Source: an uncultured Verrucomicrobia subdivision 3 bacterium (lineage in GTDB: Bacteria; Verrucomicrobiota; Verrucomicrobiia; Limisphaerales; UBA11358). Taken from it: DNA of 64,000 nucleotides. The notes beneath the pieces are model-generated. The model saw nothing but the letters and a program-made list of their open reading frames with translations. It was not told the origin of the DNA and did not search any database. The stretch covers positions 1 through 64,000 of the forward strand of contig CAIQKM010000006.1 in NCBI GenBank assembly GCA_903872345.1, written 5' to 3'. The first letter of the stretch is position 1. Every line of letters starts with the position of its first letter. Shown in pieces: positions 35,601 to 43,588 of this stretch. The position numbers and the translations under genes are program-made.

Positions 35601-36502
35601 AGACTGGTCTGCGCCGGCAAAACGGCTTCCGGCAACGCCCCGGCAAGTAGCGCCTCCTGCGCCATGCGTTCGCCCATGATAATGAGGCTGTCCGCGTTGT
35701 AATGCAGGTTCAGTCCGTCCACCGTTTGCAGGGTCAGCCCGGCGGACTGGGCATAGCCGATGTCCGGACGGGCGGCGGCAAGCGCGGCTTGTTTTTGTGA
35801 GACGGTGAGCCGCGTGCCGGAACTGTCGCTGGAAATCTCCCCGAACACGGCTTTCAGGTTGCCGGCGTTGGGCAGATCGGCCTGCAAATTGGTCAGCAGC
35901 ATGTTGAACCGGACGTCGGCGATGGCGGCTTCCGTGCTGCTATCGCTCTCGCCTTGCAAATAAAGCAGACAGACGACTTGAAAGTTGGAATAACCCGCCG
36001 GCAAAGCCAGCACGGCATTGCTGACAGTGTTCACAACCTTGAAATACATGTACGGATCGGAATTGGTCTTGCACCAAAAGGAATTTCCGCCGCCGCCGCG
36101 ACTGGCTTTCACAATCCCAAAATCACGGTAGCCCATGTCCCACAACATCCGCGCGCAGCCCACTTCCGGCCCCCAATGATTGGTGCTGTAAGTGTAATAA
36201 CCGCCCGTTTGGAGACAAATGTTCGTCCACTGGCCGCCGGAATCGCCGAGCGCCGCATCGCCGGCCGCGGTGTCATCCGCCGTATTGTCCCAGAAAAAGG
36301 GAACATTCGTGTCCGCGACGTGCGCATAAACCGGCGGCAGAATCATGTTTGTCTCGGTTGTGGCCGGGGTGCCGAGACTGTTGGACTGGCCGGTGAGAAC
36401 GAAGATGCGCAGGGTTTTTGCCGAGGCGGGGCAAGGGCCAAAGCTGGCCAGCAAACACAGCCCGACCAGCCCGCCGGCCAAATGTCTTAATAGGTGTCTC
36501 AC
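32669..36502 (-). CDS. Sialate-acetylesterase-type/LamG/sialidase multidomain enzyme
   Basis: 1277 aa with a signal peptide. Residues of about 28-265 are an SGNH esterase of the SASA type (LTGQSNSLG with the nucleophile Ser, LYLQGESDS). Residues of about 300-535 and 545-765 are two concanavalin/LamG-like repeats (LYAWYRGDHGVV; VYAWFTGDASLGV). Residues of about 775-1175 are a BNR sialidase with the YRIP box (about 793) and Asp boxes SFDNGNTWG, SDDNGATWS, SDDHGATWK, STDGGLTWG and SYDEGQTWP. A TSP3-like DPDGDGFSNYQEFIAG (about 1185) and a beta tail end it. One chain could thus de-O-acetylate and desialylate the same glycan. It is transcribed from after the terminator at 36505. Confidence 0.85.
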   Translation of the reverse strand: MRHLLRHLAGGLVGLCLLASFGPCPASAKTLRIFVLTGQSNSLGTPATTETNMILPPVYAHVADTNVPFFWDNTADDTAAGDAALGDSGGQWTNICLQTGGYYTYSTNHWGPEVGCARMLWDMGYRDFGIVKASRGGGGNSFWCKTNSDPYMYFKVVNTVSNAVLALPAGYSNFQVVCLLYLQGESDSSTEAAIADVRFNMLLTNLQADLPNAGNLKAVFGEISSDSSGTRLTVSQKQAALAAARPDIGYAQSAGLTLQTVDGLNLHYNADSLIIMGERMAQEALLAGALPEAVLPAQTSLYAWYRGDHGVVPSAGATVMRWDDLTTGATNHDLTQIVGAPQLVGGAFLGVTQRNFVRFDGASQSVWSTSGNFGFATNARSLFFAVRVNGAGDGFLFDGSTSTGMTRAQVRTNFWQAGLQPSPIGNAANGDTATAPRTTGIWQVHEFDYLPTNGATLVRHWLNGTNMAVFTNANVNGLGGFILAANAQAQKFLGVDIAEVLVYTNDLSAANRAAVLSYLQSNWTPTVNPPDPASVYAWFTGDASLGVAADYYSATVWTNLGLAATTSNSLPAARNLVNLTGSPQKIYLRSPGGSALGAVAFGGSDGIWAAKSAFGILTNNYSIIACVRLSNAAPQGFLFDSTSYTPGLTRALVWSNCWQVSVANNTGAISAPASTNVWQIHSFVIGTNTGAAAIQHFINGVQAANLGITAPDYLSGLMIGANSAQAGGIQAAVAEFLVFNSALNNAARTNVEMYLSNKWTGVVADPNPPAPPAPYVYTPVFVSGTGYPEYRIPALVTTTNGTVIAVADGRQGNGDIPNPLDCVCRRSFDNGNTWGALQVIADYGSNQATNDADTYPAYGITNPIPRKCAGDAALLLDRTNGRVWVLYDNGAPSANVYNGATRAIKLEMRYSDDNGATWSARQDVESLNPGLRPAIASAPEFLTGPGNGIQLAGGPNAGRLIFPIYVYGSPYYSAMIYSDDHGATWKLGGNCATGGGEIQIVEAPTGGLLASMRDNAFSWSGVRTFSRSTDGGLTWGAPFYTLTNPATIPDPACQGSILRLSTTNDSNASRLVLANCASSSARVAMTLRLSYDEGQTWPVSNLVYSGVSGYSALTKLATGEIGLLHEVNNYARIDFVRRSVAAVSGGTDALPAYTVWAGTIFSPAQLMNPAIAGANADPDGDGFSNYQEFIAGTNPLDAASCLRLNFVPPSAGNNALWLTLTAVSNQSYTIQCCSNLVANTWQKFQDLPATVSNSVRQLPVTLTNTALFFRVVTPALP

Positions 36503-36504
36503 AA

Positions 36505-36540
36505 AGTTAAAACGCGGCGGTCGGGTTGTGACCGCCGCGT
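36505..36540 (-). terminator. Rho-independent terminator after the PATR gene
   Basis: ACGCGGCGGTC (36512-36522) and GACCGCCGCGT (36530-36540) form a perfect 11-bp stem with a 7-base loop, followed in the minus direction by TTTT. It separates the PATR gene from the esterase-sialidase gene. Confidence 0.8.
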
Positions 36541-36571
36541 AGGGTGCATTCGTTACGACCCAACCGCCGCA

Positions 36572-39500
36572 TTACGGATGGCGCAGGCGGTAGAACACCG
36601 TCGGGTTGGCCGGCACAATGGGCAAACTCATGGAGGTGACTGCCGCGCTCCCGGACATGTCCACCCAGTTGGTGCCAAGGCCGGTGCTTAATGTGTTGGT
36701 CTGCGACTGCAACAGCCAGCCGAGGTGATCCGCCGGCCAGGACAGCGTCATGGTGCCGCCAGTCACACTGACGGTGATGTTGGTCGGATTGGAAGCGAGA
36801 CCGGTGACCACCGTCACGGTGCCATTGGCGGGATTGAAACTCCAGCCGAGGCCGGTACCGGGCGTGCCGATGACGCTGGTGAAGTTGCCGCTGTGCGCGG
36901 GCACGCTGAACAGTTGAAAACTGTCGCCCAGCGCCAGCGTGGTGGCGGTCATCAGATTCGTCGAGATAACCAGCGTGCCGCCGTAGTTGACCGCACCGCT
37001 GGTAAGCACTACCGCATCGTTGGTGGCGGTGTCCTTGTTCACATTCATCACGTTGGTGCCCGCGAGCGTAAGATTGCCATTGATCGTCAATGTTGCCGTC
37101 GTGGTCGCACCGGCGCCGGGTGCCAGGGTGCCGCCGGCTCGGACGGTGACCGGGGCATTGACAGTGCCGGAGCCACCGAGGGCCCCGCCGGTCACAGTAA
37201 CCTGATTCGTCGCCGCGCCAAGGCCGATCTGGCCCGGAGAATTGACAACCAACGTGCCGTTGCTCACGGTCGTGGTCCCGGAGTAGGTGTTGACGCCGGT
37301 GAGGGTTTGCATGCCCAAGCCATTCAAGACCAACGCAACGGGATGGGTGCCGTCGGCAATGAAACTGCCGTAAGTGGTGACGGCCACGGAATTACTGGGC
37401 GAGTAGCCGAGCGTCAAGGTGCTGGCAACCGGTCCGTTATTGAGAATGGTGCCGGTGCCCGCCCCATTGTCCGTCAAGCCTTCGATGGCCGGACTGAACC
37501 CATTTAAATCAATGGTGCCGCCGTCAACCGTGACCAGATTCGTCATGCCCCCGCCCTGCCCGGCGTAACTGGGCGAACGATCGGCGCCGAGAGCATTGGC
37601 ATTGTTCACCAAAAGGGTGCCGGCGGAAACCTGCAAGCCGGGGAAATAATTGGGCGCGGAAATTTCCAGCGTGCCGGCGCCCGTTTTTTGAACGGTCGCA
37701 AATTTGCCTTCATAGCCGAGATAACTCAGCGGGGCCGTGAACTCGACGCCCACGGGGGTGGCCGTACTGGGGTCCACCTTGACCTGATACGTCCGCGGAT
37801 AAGCGCCGGTGCCGACGGCATACCAGCCGGCGGCGATGGTGGCCTTGCCGGGATTGTTGGCGCCGTTGTAATTAATCACGGCATTAACCGAAGCGGTGCC
37901 GTAAAGGCAGAAGCCCGCATGGCCGGGCACGGAATCCGTCAGGACCATCGTCGCGCCCGCATTGCCATTGAAGGTCAGGAAAACGCTGTTGAAAAGCATG
38001 TTCGGGTTCAGGCCGAGGTTGGTGTTGCTATAATTGCCCTGACCGTTGATGTCCGCGACGCCGGCTTGAATCGTAACACCGGGACACCAACTGCCACTCA
38101 AACCGAAGCCATGACTGCTGCCACACACAACCGTACCGCCATTGATGATGGTACCGCCGCCGTAATTATTATTGCCATCCAAGATCAAGGTGCCGTTGCC
38201 ATTTTGGGTTAATACGGAGGTGCCGGAGAGATCGCCGATGGTGTTGGAAATGGTCAGCGTCGCCCCGTTGGTCACCGTGAACGTGCCACCGCCGGTGCCA
38301 ATAATAATGCCGCGATTGGTGTTGGCGCTCAACTTCATGGAATTGGTGATCAGCAGCGCGCTGCCGTTATCCAGTACCAGGCTTTGCGCGGTTAGGTTGG
38401 TCGGTCCGCCGAGCGCCGCTTCGTTGGTGATGGCCAGAATGCCGCCGCCGTTGATTAATACCTGACCGGTAAAGCTGTTTGAGGTGTTCAGCGTCAACTG
38501 CCCGGTCCCGCTCACGGTCAGCCCGGTAGGCCCGGCAATCTGGCCGGTGCCGCCAAAAGTGTAATTTTTAGCCGAGGCGCTGACGGTAACGGTGCCGGGA
38601 TACAAAACGCCCGTCAGCGCAATGTTCGGCGAAGCCGATCCGGAGTCATCGAACGTCACCACGTCGTTTTGCACAAAAATGTCCTTCACCGCGGTAACCT
38701 GGTTGTACCAGTTGGAGAAGGTGGTGGAAGTGCTCCACACGTTGGCGGTATTGTCACCCACCCAAGTCAGGTTGCCGGGGCTGCCCACGACCACGAGATT
38801 AATGGCATTACCGCTGACCGCGAGGCTGAAGGTCTGCGGCCGCGCCCCGGCCGCGAGTCCGGCGATGCGGAAATTGGCCGGCGTGGCGGTCACGGTGCCG
38901 GCGGCGGTGATCAAGGGATAGGTGCCGGCGTTCAGGCCGGTGCCCGGCGGGACGAACTGCAGCGTGGTCACCCCGCTGGCGGTCAGGTTGCCGCCAATCG
39001 CAATGGAATCGCTGGCGGAATTATTGATATCCAAAACCAGCGTGTTGGAGCCGCCCGACAAGGTCAAATTGCCGCTGATGGTGAGCGCGCCAATGGTGTT
39101 GCTGCCGCCCGGGGCGAGGATGTTGGTGCTGCCGGCGGCAAAGTTGAAATTCCCGTTGAGCTGGCCGCCATTGAGACTCAAGGTCTGACCGGCAGCGGTG
39201 GTGAAGCCGCCCGTTAGCGCGGAAACGTCGAAGGTGTTAACGGCGGCACCGCCGTTCACGCTATTGGTGACAATGGTGATGCCGGAACTGTTCGCCAGGG
39301 AACTGCCGGCCGAGAGTGTCAGCGTGCCGGCATTAATGACGGTCGGGCCGGAATAAGTATTGGCGCCCGTCAGCGTGATATTCTGGTAGGCATCGCCCAC
39401 ATAGCCGCCGGTGCCGGTGGCCGAGTTGAGACTGCCGATGCGCAAAGCGCCCGTGCCGGAAATCGCGCACGGCAAGGCATAGCCGCCGGTCAGCGTGAAG

Positions 39501-40885
39501 GTTAGCACGCCATTATCGATTACCGCCGTGGCGCTGCCCAAGCTCCCGTTGGCCCCCGCGCCCACCGTGGTGGCGGTGCCGGTGGCGTTGCCGCCCACGC
39601 GCACGTAACTCAGCCGTCCCGGGACGCCATTTTCCACCGGGCCGCCAATCGTCACGGTGCCGGCCATCGAGTCCGAACCGGAGAGGATAAATCCCAAATC
39701 CTGGCTGGTGAAACTCGTCGCCCCAACCAGCGGTTCGGTGAAGACGATATTTCCCGAACCGCTGATGGCGCCGCTCAACAGCAGGGAACGCGCGGTGCCG
39801 GAGACGTTTTGGTCGGCGAGATAACTGGTCGTGCCGGAGTTCAAAGTAATCGGCGTGTTCCAGGTCCAGTTGCCCACGTCGCCGCTCATGCCGCCGACGG
39901 CCAGCGTGCCGCCGTTGAGGGTGATGGAACCGGCCCCAAAGGCCGTGGCCCCGTTGCGCAAACCGCGCAGCGTCGTGCCGCTGTCCACCTGCCAGTTACC
40001 CGTGAAACCGGTAAAACCGGCCGCATCCGAGAAACCCGAGGCGCCGCCTTCGTTCAAACTGACAATCCCGCCACCGGTGAGTTCAATAAGTCCATCCGCC
40101 CCGGACGTAACCGCCTTGCCCGTGGCCGCGCCGCCCCCGACGGCAAAGCGAACCAGCGTGCCTGCGGCCAGATTCCAAGTCTGCGCGCCGTTGAAGGCCG
40201 TGGACGCATCGTTAATAACAACTCCGGGAGCGCCACTGGCCACCGTAATGCCCGAGGTGCCAATGGTCAAGGCGCCGTTGCCCGTGCCTGAGCCGCCGAC
40301 ATACATATTGGCCGCCGCGTTGGCCGTGACCAGTCCGGCCGCCGCTGCGGCCGCCAAACTGCCGGTGGCGTTGGTGTAAGTAAATTGGGTTGCCGACGGC
40401 ACGCCCGCGATGATGAAGGTGCCGTTGTAACCGGCAGGCGTCACCCCGGAGATCATGACCGACTGACCATTCTCAAACCGATGGTTCGCGTTGCAAGTAA
40501 TGGTCACCACATTGAAGCCATTGACGACCGCTTCTGTGGCGGCGGTAATATTGGAAACCGTGGTCGTGCCGTTAAAAATCGGGCTTTGCGTCAGGCATGA
40601 ACCGGTCACGGCACCGATATTAATTCCGCCCCAGGTCGGCGTCGAGGAAGCGGCGAAAATGGCATAAAGCGAATTGGTGACGGCACCCGTGGCCGGGCCG
40701 CCGGAGTAAGCGCCGGACCAGCGCGCGATGTCCGTGCTGCCCGGAGCCGTCCCGCCCCAACTGGCGGCCACGTCCAACGAGTTGGTGTTGTCAGCCTTGG
40801 TGTAAGTGGCGGCCGGGGAAACCATCGGCGCGGCGACTGCTATTGCGCAAACGAGCCAGCGCAGCAGGATTGAAGGGCGTTTCAT
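36572..40885 (-). CDS. Autotransporter-associated beta-strand repeat (PATR) protein
   Basis: 1437 aa with a signal peptide (LLRWLVCAIAVAAPMVSPAA). The body is a long beta-helix with many copies of the PATR pattern: NTYSGPTVINAGTL, NNYGGGTIINGGTVV, NTYSGTTTVSNGTLVV, and repeated G-x-G-x-L-T-L-S. The C-terminus (about 1340-1437; MTLSWPADHLGWLLQSQTNT to FYRLRHP) is the small beta domain common in this phylum, not an autotransporter barrel. It is probably an extracellular beta-helix for surface attachment or glycan binding. It lies between a prepilin and a sialidase gene in the sialoglycan locus. It has its own terminator. Confidence 0.85.
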   Translation of the reverse strand: MKRPSILLRWLVCAIAVAAPMVSPAATYTKADNTNSLDVAASWGGTAPGSTDIARWSGAYSGGPATGAVTNSLYAIFAASSTPTWGGINIGAVTGSCLTQSPIFNGTTTVSNITAATEAVVNGFNVVTITCNANHRFENGQSVMISGVTPAGYNGTFIIAGVPSATQFTYTNATGSLAAAAAAGLVTANAAANMYVGGSGTGNGALTIGTSGITVASGAPGVVINDASTAFNGAQTWNLAAGTLVRFAVGGGAATGKAVTSGADGLIELTGGGIVSLNEGGASGFSDAAGFTGFTGNWQVDSGTTLRGLRNGATAFGAGSITLNGGTLAVGGMSGDVGNWTWNTPITLNSGTTSYLADQNVSGTARSLLLSGAISGSGNIVFTEPLVGATSFTSQDLGFILSGSDSMAGTVTIGGPVENGVPGRLSYVRVGGNATGTATTVGAGANGSLGSATAVIDNGVLTFTLTGGYALPCAISGTGALRIGSLNSATGTGGYVGDAYQNITLTGANTYSGPTVINAGTLTLSAGSSLANSSGITIVTNSVNGGAAVNTFDVSALTGGFTTAAGQTLSLNGGQLNGNFNFAAGSTNILAPGGSNTIGALTISGNLTLSGGSNTLVLDINNSASDSIAIGGNLTASGVTTLQFVPPGTGLNAGTYPLITAAGTVTATPANFRIAGLAAGARPQTFSLAVSGNAINLVVVGSPGNLTWVGDNTANVWSTSTTFSNWYNQVTAVKDIFVQNDVVTFDDSGSASPNIALTGVLYPGTVTVSASAKNYTFGGTGQIAGPTGLTVSGTGQLTLNTSNSFTGQVLINGGGILAITNEAALGGPTNLTAQSLVLDNGSALLITNSMKLSANTNRGIIIGTGGGTFTVTNGATLTISNTIGDLSGTSVLTQNGNGTLILDGNNNYGGGTIINGGTVVCGSSHGFGLSGSWCPGVTIQAGVADINGQGNYSNTNLGLNPNMLFNSVFLTFNGNAGATMVLTDSVPGHAGFCLYGTASVNAVINYNGANNPGKATIAAGWYAVGTGAYPRTYQVKVDPSTATPVGVEFTAPLSYLGYEGKFATVQKTGAGTLEISAPNYFPGLQVSAGTLLVNNANALGADRSPSYAGQGGGMTNLVTVDGGTIDLNGFSPAIEGLTDNGAGTGTILNNGPVASTLTLGYSPSNSVAVTTYGSFIADGTHPVALVLNGLGMQTLTGVNTYSGTTTVSNGTLVVNSPGQIGLGAATNQVTVTGGALGGSGTVNAPVTVRAGGTLAPGAGATTTATLTINGNLTLAGTNVMNVNKDTATNDAVVLTSGAVNYGGTLVISTNLMTATTLALGDSFQLFSVPAHSGNFTSVIGTPGTGLGWSFNPANGTVTVVTGLASNPTNITVSVTGGTMTLSWPADHLGWLLQSQTNTLSTGLGTNWVDMSGSAAVTSMSLPIVPANPTVFYRLRHP

Positions 40886-40950
40886 AGTTTTTGTTTTGAT
40901 TTTGGCAGGATGATTGATCGGGTTTGGGAACTGATTTTTGCGAGACAGAA

Positions 40951-41718
40951 TTACTTGGAACGGTCAAAGGTATAATCACCGGCGGACATTAGCTGCACGC
41001 CGAGTTGAAAGGTGATTTTGGTGAACTGGGAGTGGCCGTCGGCGAAAGCAATGTTCCAGCGGTAATCGCCGGGTTTGGTGTGGACGAAGTACTGGTCCGG
41101 CGGGGCCGTGCCGTTCCATGGCGGAAAGTAGGCGCCCTCCTCACCCAGGATCACCATGCGAACCGGGCTGACAATGGCCGTTTCTTTGCAGGAGGCGCCG
41201 CCCCCCGTTGTATCCACCAGGCTGAGCGTGTTTAAGGCGCCGCCATCGCAGTTGTTGGCATAAGTCGAGCCCATGACAAAGTAGGCTGAATTTGGCTGAA
41301 CGTCGGTGGGACACTGGGCGATGGGCACGTCATTGGTGGGCCCAAATTTTCCCATGTAAGGCGTGTTGAGGGGCCGGTGCGTGGCGTCCAATTGGATATA
41401 CCCACCGGTGTTGCCCGCCCGCCCCACCCAGGCAAACTGGGTGGTATAGGGATTGCCATCCGCGCCAATCTGGGTGCGGGGCGGAAATGTCCCGTTAAAA
41501 TCGTTGCGATACATGAGCGACGCCAGCCCAATCTGCCGCAGATTGTTCACACACCCGATTTGCTTGGCCTTCGCCTTCGCCTTGGCCAGCGCCGGCAACA
41601 GCATTGCCGCCAGGATGGCGATGATGGCGATGACCACCAGCAGCTCAATCAGCGTAAAACCCTGCCGTTGTTTGGCCTTCGCCTTAATGAATGTAAGATA
41701 TTTCATGCGCGGTTCCAT
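40951..41718 (-). CDS. Type II pseudopilin-like DUF1559 protein
   Basis: 255 aa; an ATG at 41706 is an equally good start. [19 protein letters not shown] is the prepilin cleavage/methylation site, with cleavage after Gly, Glu at +5 and a hydrophobic helix. The following [19 protein letters not shown] is typical of the phylum. The C-terminus has the H-x9-DG-like signature ([12 protein letters not shown]). These proteins are abundant in Verrucomicrobiota and Planctomycetota and are probably exported by type II/IV pilus machinery. The role is not known. It lies 65 bases before the PATR gene start on the same strand, so co-transcription is possible. Confidence 0.85.
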   Translation of the reverse strand: MEPRMKYLTFIKAKAKQRQGFTLIELLVVIAIIAILAAMLLPALAKAKAKAKQIGCVNNLRQIGLASLMYRNDFNGTFPPRTQIGADGNPYTTQFAWVGRAGNTGGYIQLDATHRPLNTPYMGKFGPTNDVPIAQCPTDVQPNSAYFVMGSTYANNCDGGALNTLSLVDTTGGGASCKETAIVSPVRMVILGEEGAYFPPWNGTAPPDQYFVHTKPGDYRWNIAFADGHSQFTKITFQLGVQLMSAGDYTFDRSK

Positions 41719-42046
41719 CCACTGGTCTGCATCGTTACCTTATGCTTGATGCCTAATGTTGACCTTAAGCGGGCGCGCTGGTCCCGGCTAGGGCAAATGC
41801 CCTGTATTTTGTGGATACATGTTCTTCCGGCGTAAACATTCTTTCGGCCGCGCTTGCCGGGCGGCTGCCAGGGTTCGTTTGAGATTTGGCCGGGCTTTTC
41901 CGTCACCGCTTGCAGGTCACTTGTGGCTTGAAGCTGATCGCGGGATTGGCTGGGTCATTGAAATTCCGCCGATTCCCCCGAACGGGGGATGTACGGCAGC
42001 GCCGGTTTTGACTAGGTTCGCAGCACTGATCAGTCTCTCCCGCCAA
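41719..42046. other. Spacer between prepilin and broken discoidin gene
   Basis: About 330 bases without a supported gene. ORFs on both strands overlap and have no family features. It should include the prepilin promoter (minus) and that of the decayed gene at 42047 (plus). Confidence 0.35.
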
Positions 42047-42352
42047 ATGAAAATCACCATCCGCCCGCTCATTCCCTGTCTCGCCGGCATTTTAACCATG
42101 GTGGGCAAGCCTGCCTTGTTCGCCGCCGAAACCCCGTCCGCCGCAGTTGCTCCCAATAAGTAAACCATCCAGGCGCAAATCGGTGACCAATGGAAAACCG
42201 TCGTGACCGGTGCGGGCATCGGGCCCAAAAAGGATTTGCCATTCGAGCCGGTGAAGGCGCGATATTTTCGCCTGACCGTGACCGTCAACAAACCCGGTGG
42301 CACACCCGACGGCGAGCCGGTCATCGCCGAGTTTCAACTGTTTGATCAGTAA
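42047..42352 (+). pseudogene. Decayed fucosidase-like gene: signal peptide plus F5/8 (discoidin) tail
   Basis: The ATG at 42047 opens a signal peptide (ITIRPLIPCLAGILTMVG, cut near LFAAE). After 38 codons there is a TAA at 42161. The same frame then continues without interruption as QIGDQWKTVVTGAGIGPKKD followed by LPFEPVKARYFRLTVTV and AEFQLFDQ, then a stop at 42352. The second part is the end of a discoidin/F5-8 type C domain as found at the C-terminus of secreted alpha-L-fucosidases. The catalytic domain is gone, so a large internal deletion joined the two ends. The fucosidase identity is inferred from the tail only. Confidence 0.6.
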
Positions 42353-42391
42353 CCGAAAGTCCGGCTGAAGTTTGCCTCCGGCGCTTACGAC

Positions 42392-43588
42392 TTAAACGGC
42401 GGCGATCCGGCGGCAATACCAGAGCATCCGCGGCAGGTGAAACGGGCCTTTATAAAGATTGCCCTTGGCCCGCTGTGCAACACTCCCATCGCGATGCAGG
42501 TAGCCATACCATTCGCCAAATTCCGGATCGGGAAAATGCTGGAAACTCCAATCGTGGACGAGTTGGTGCCAGCGGGCGTATTTTTCCTCGCCGGTCAGTT
42601 TCCAGGCGAGCAGCGTGGCGATGATGGCTTCGTTGTGCGGCCACCAAAATTTCATATCGTGCCAGTATTCCTGCACCGGCTTGTGGAACACATCGCGAAA
42701 ATAAAAGATGCCGCCGCATTGGTCGTCCCAGCCGCGCGCCCACATCCAGTCAAGCATCCGGGCGCCAAGCTGGATTAACTTTTTGTCGCCGCGCAGTTCG
42801 CCTTCATGCATTACGAACCACGCGCACTCGATGGCGTGACCGGGATTCAGCGTGCGGCCGTCCATGTGGTCGATCACGCTTCCATCCGGCGCGACCATTT
42901 CCATCAGCGCCCGTAAATCGGGCTTGAGAAAATCCCGTTCAATCTCGGCAATGCTCGCGTCAATCCACTCCGTGCAGGTGCGTCCGCCTGCCTGCACGTC
43001 ACCCAGATTGGCGCGCAATTCCTGGGCGGTGACGATGCAAATCATCAGCGCGGCGAGGCCTTTCGCCGGACGCGTCGGCTCAAATTTCGGATTCATCACC
43101 CCGGGCTCGAACGAGTAGCGCAAATAGGTGGCAAAGGTTTTCACCGCGTCATCGGCCGCGCGGGCGTCGCCGGTTGCCTTCGCAAACGCCGCGCTGGCGA
43201 CGGCGGCAAAACTCTCGCTGTAAACGTAACGCCGCATGCGCAGCGGCCGGCCCTCCCGCGTGACGGAGAAATACATTTTCCCATCCGGTGCAAAACAATA
43301 TTGGCGCGAAAACGCAAGACAGGAGCGCGCCGCCTCCAGCCATTCGGGGCGACGTTCGACCGTGTTGTAAAGGGTCGCAAACATCCAGCCGGCCCGGCCC
43401 TGAAACCACACGGATTTGTCCGTATCCAGCAGGGACCCGTCGCGGTCGAGCGCCGTCAGCATGCCGCCGTACTCGCGGTCAAGACCATGTCTGGTCCAAA
43501 ACGGGATAACGTTGTTGAGCAACGTATCCTGGTAAAATGCGGCGAGTTTCAACCGGCTCTCAGGAGTGGCAAGATAGGTCGTATTCAT
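42392..43588 (-). CDS. AGE-type N-acylglucosamine 2-epimerase
   Basis: 398 aa, the usual length for an (alpha/alpha)6-barrel epimerase of the AGE/RnBP family. Landmarks are REYGGMLTALDRDG, VWFQGRAGWMFATLYN, NPGHAIECAWF (His251) and GPFHLPRML (His384). Those two His sit where the catalytic pair of characterised AGE enzymes lies. In this operon the likely reaction is ManNAc to GlcNAc, the step after the NanA lyase. The start codon overlaps the acetylesterase stop (ATGA), so translation is coupled. It is the last gene of the operon and cytosolic. Confidence 0.88.
   Translation of the reverse strand: MNTTYLATPESRLKLAAFYQDTLLNNVIPFWTRHGLDREYGGMLTALDRDGSLLDTDKSVWFQGRAGWMFATLYNTVERRPEWLEAARSCLAFSRQYCFAPDGKMYFSVTREGRPLRMRRYVYSESFAAVASAAFAKATGDARAADDAVKTFATYLRYSFEPGVMNPKFEPTRPAKGLAALMICIVTAQELRANLGDVQAGGRTCTEWIDASIAEIERDFLKPDLRALMEMVAPDGSVIDHMDGRTLNPGHAIECAWFVMHEGELRGDKKLIQLGARMLDWMWARGWDDQCGGIFYFRDVFHKPVQEYWHDMKFWWPHNEAIIATLLAWKLTGEEKYARWHQLVHDWSFQHFPDPEFGEWYGYLHRDGSVAQRAKGNLYKGPFHLPRMLWYCRRIAAV

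Noticed and set aside
13495..41000. Possible CRISPR or tandem-repeat arrays because of many TTGGTG-like words
   Set aside because: The repeated words come from Thr-Asn-rich codons (ACCAAC) in secreted proteins. There are no regularly spaced identical repeats with unique spacers.
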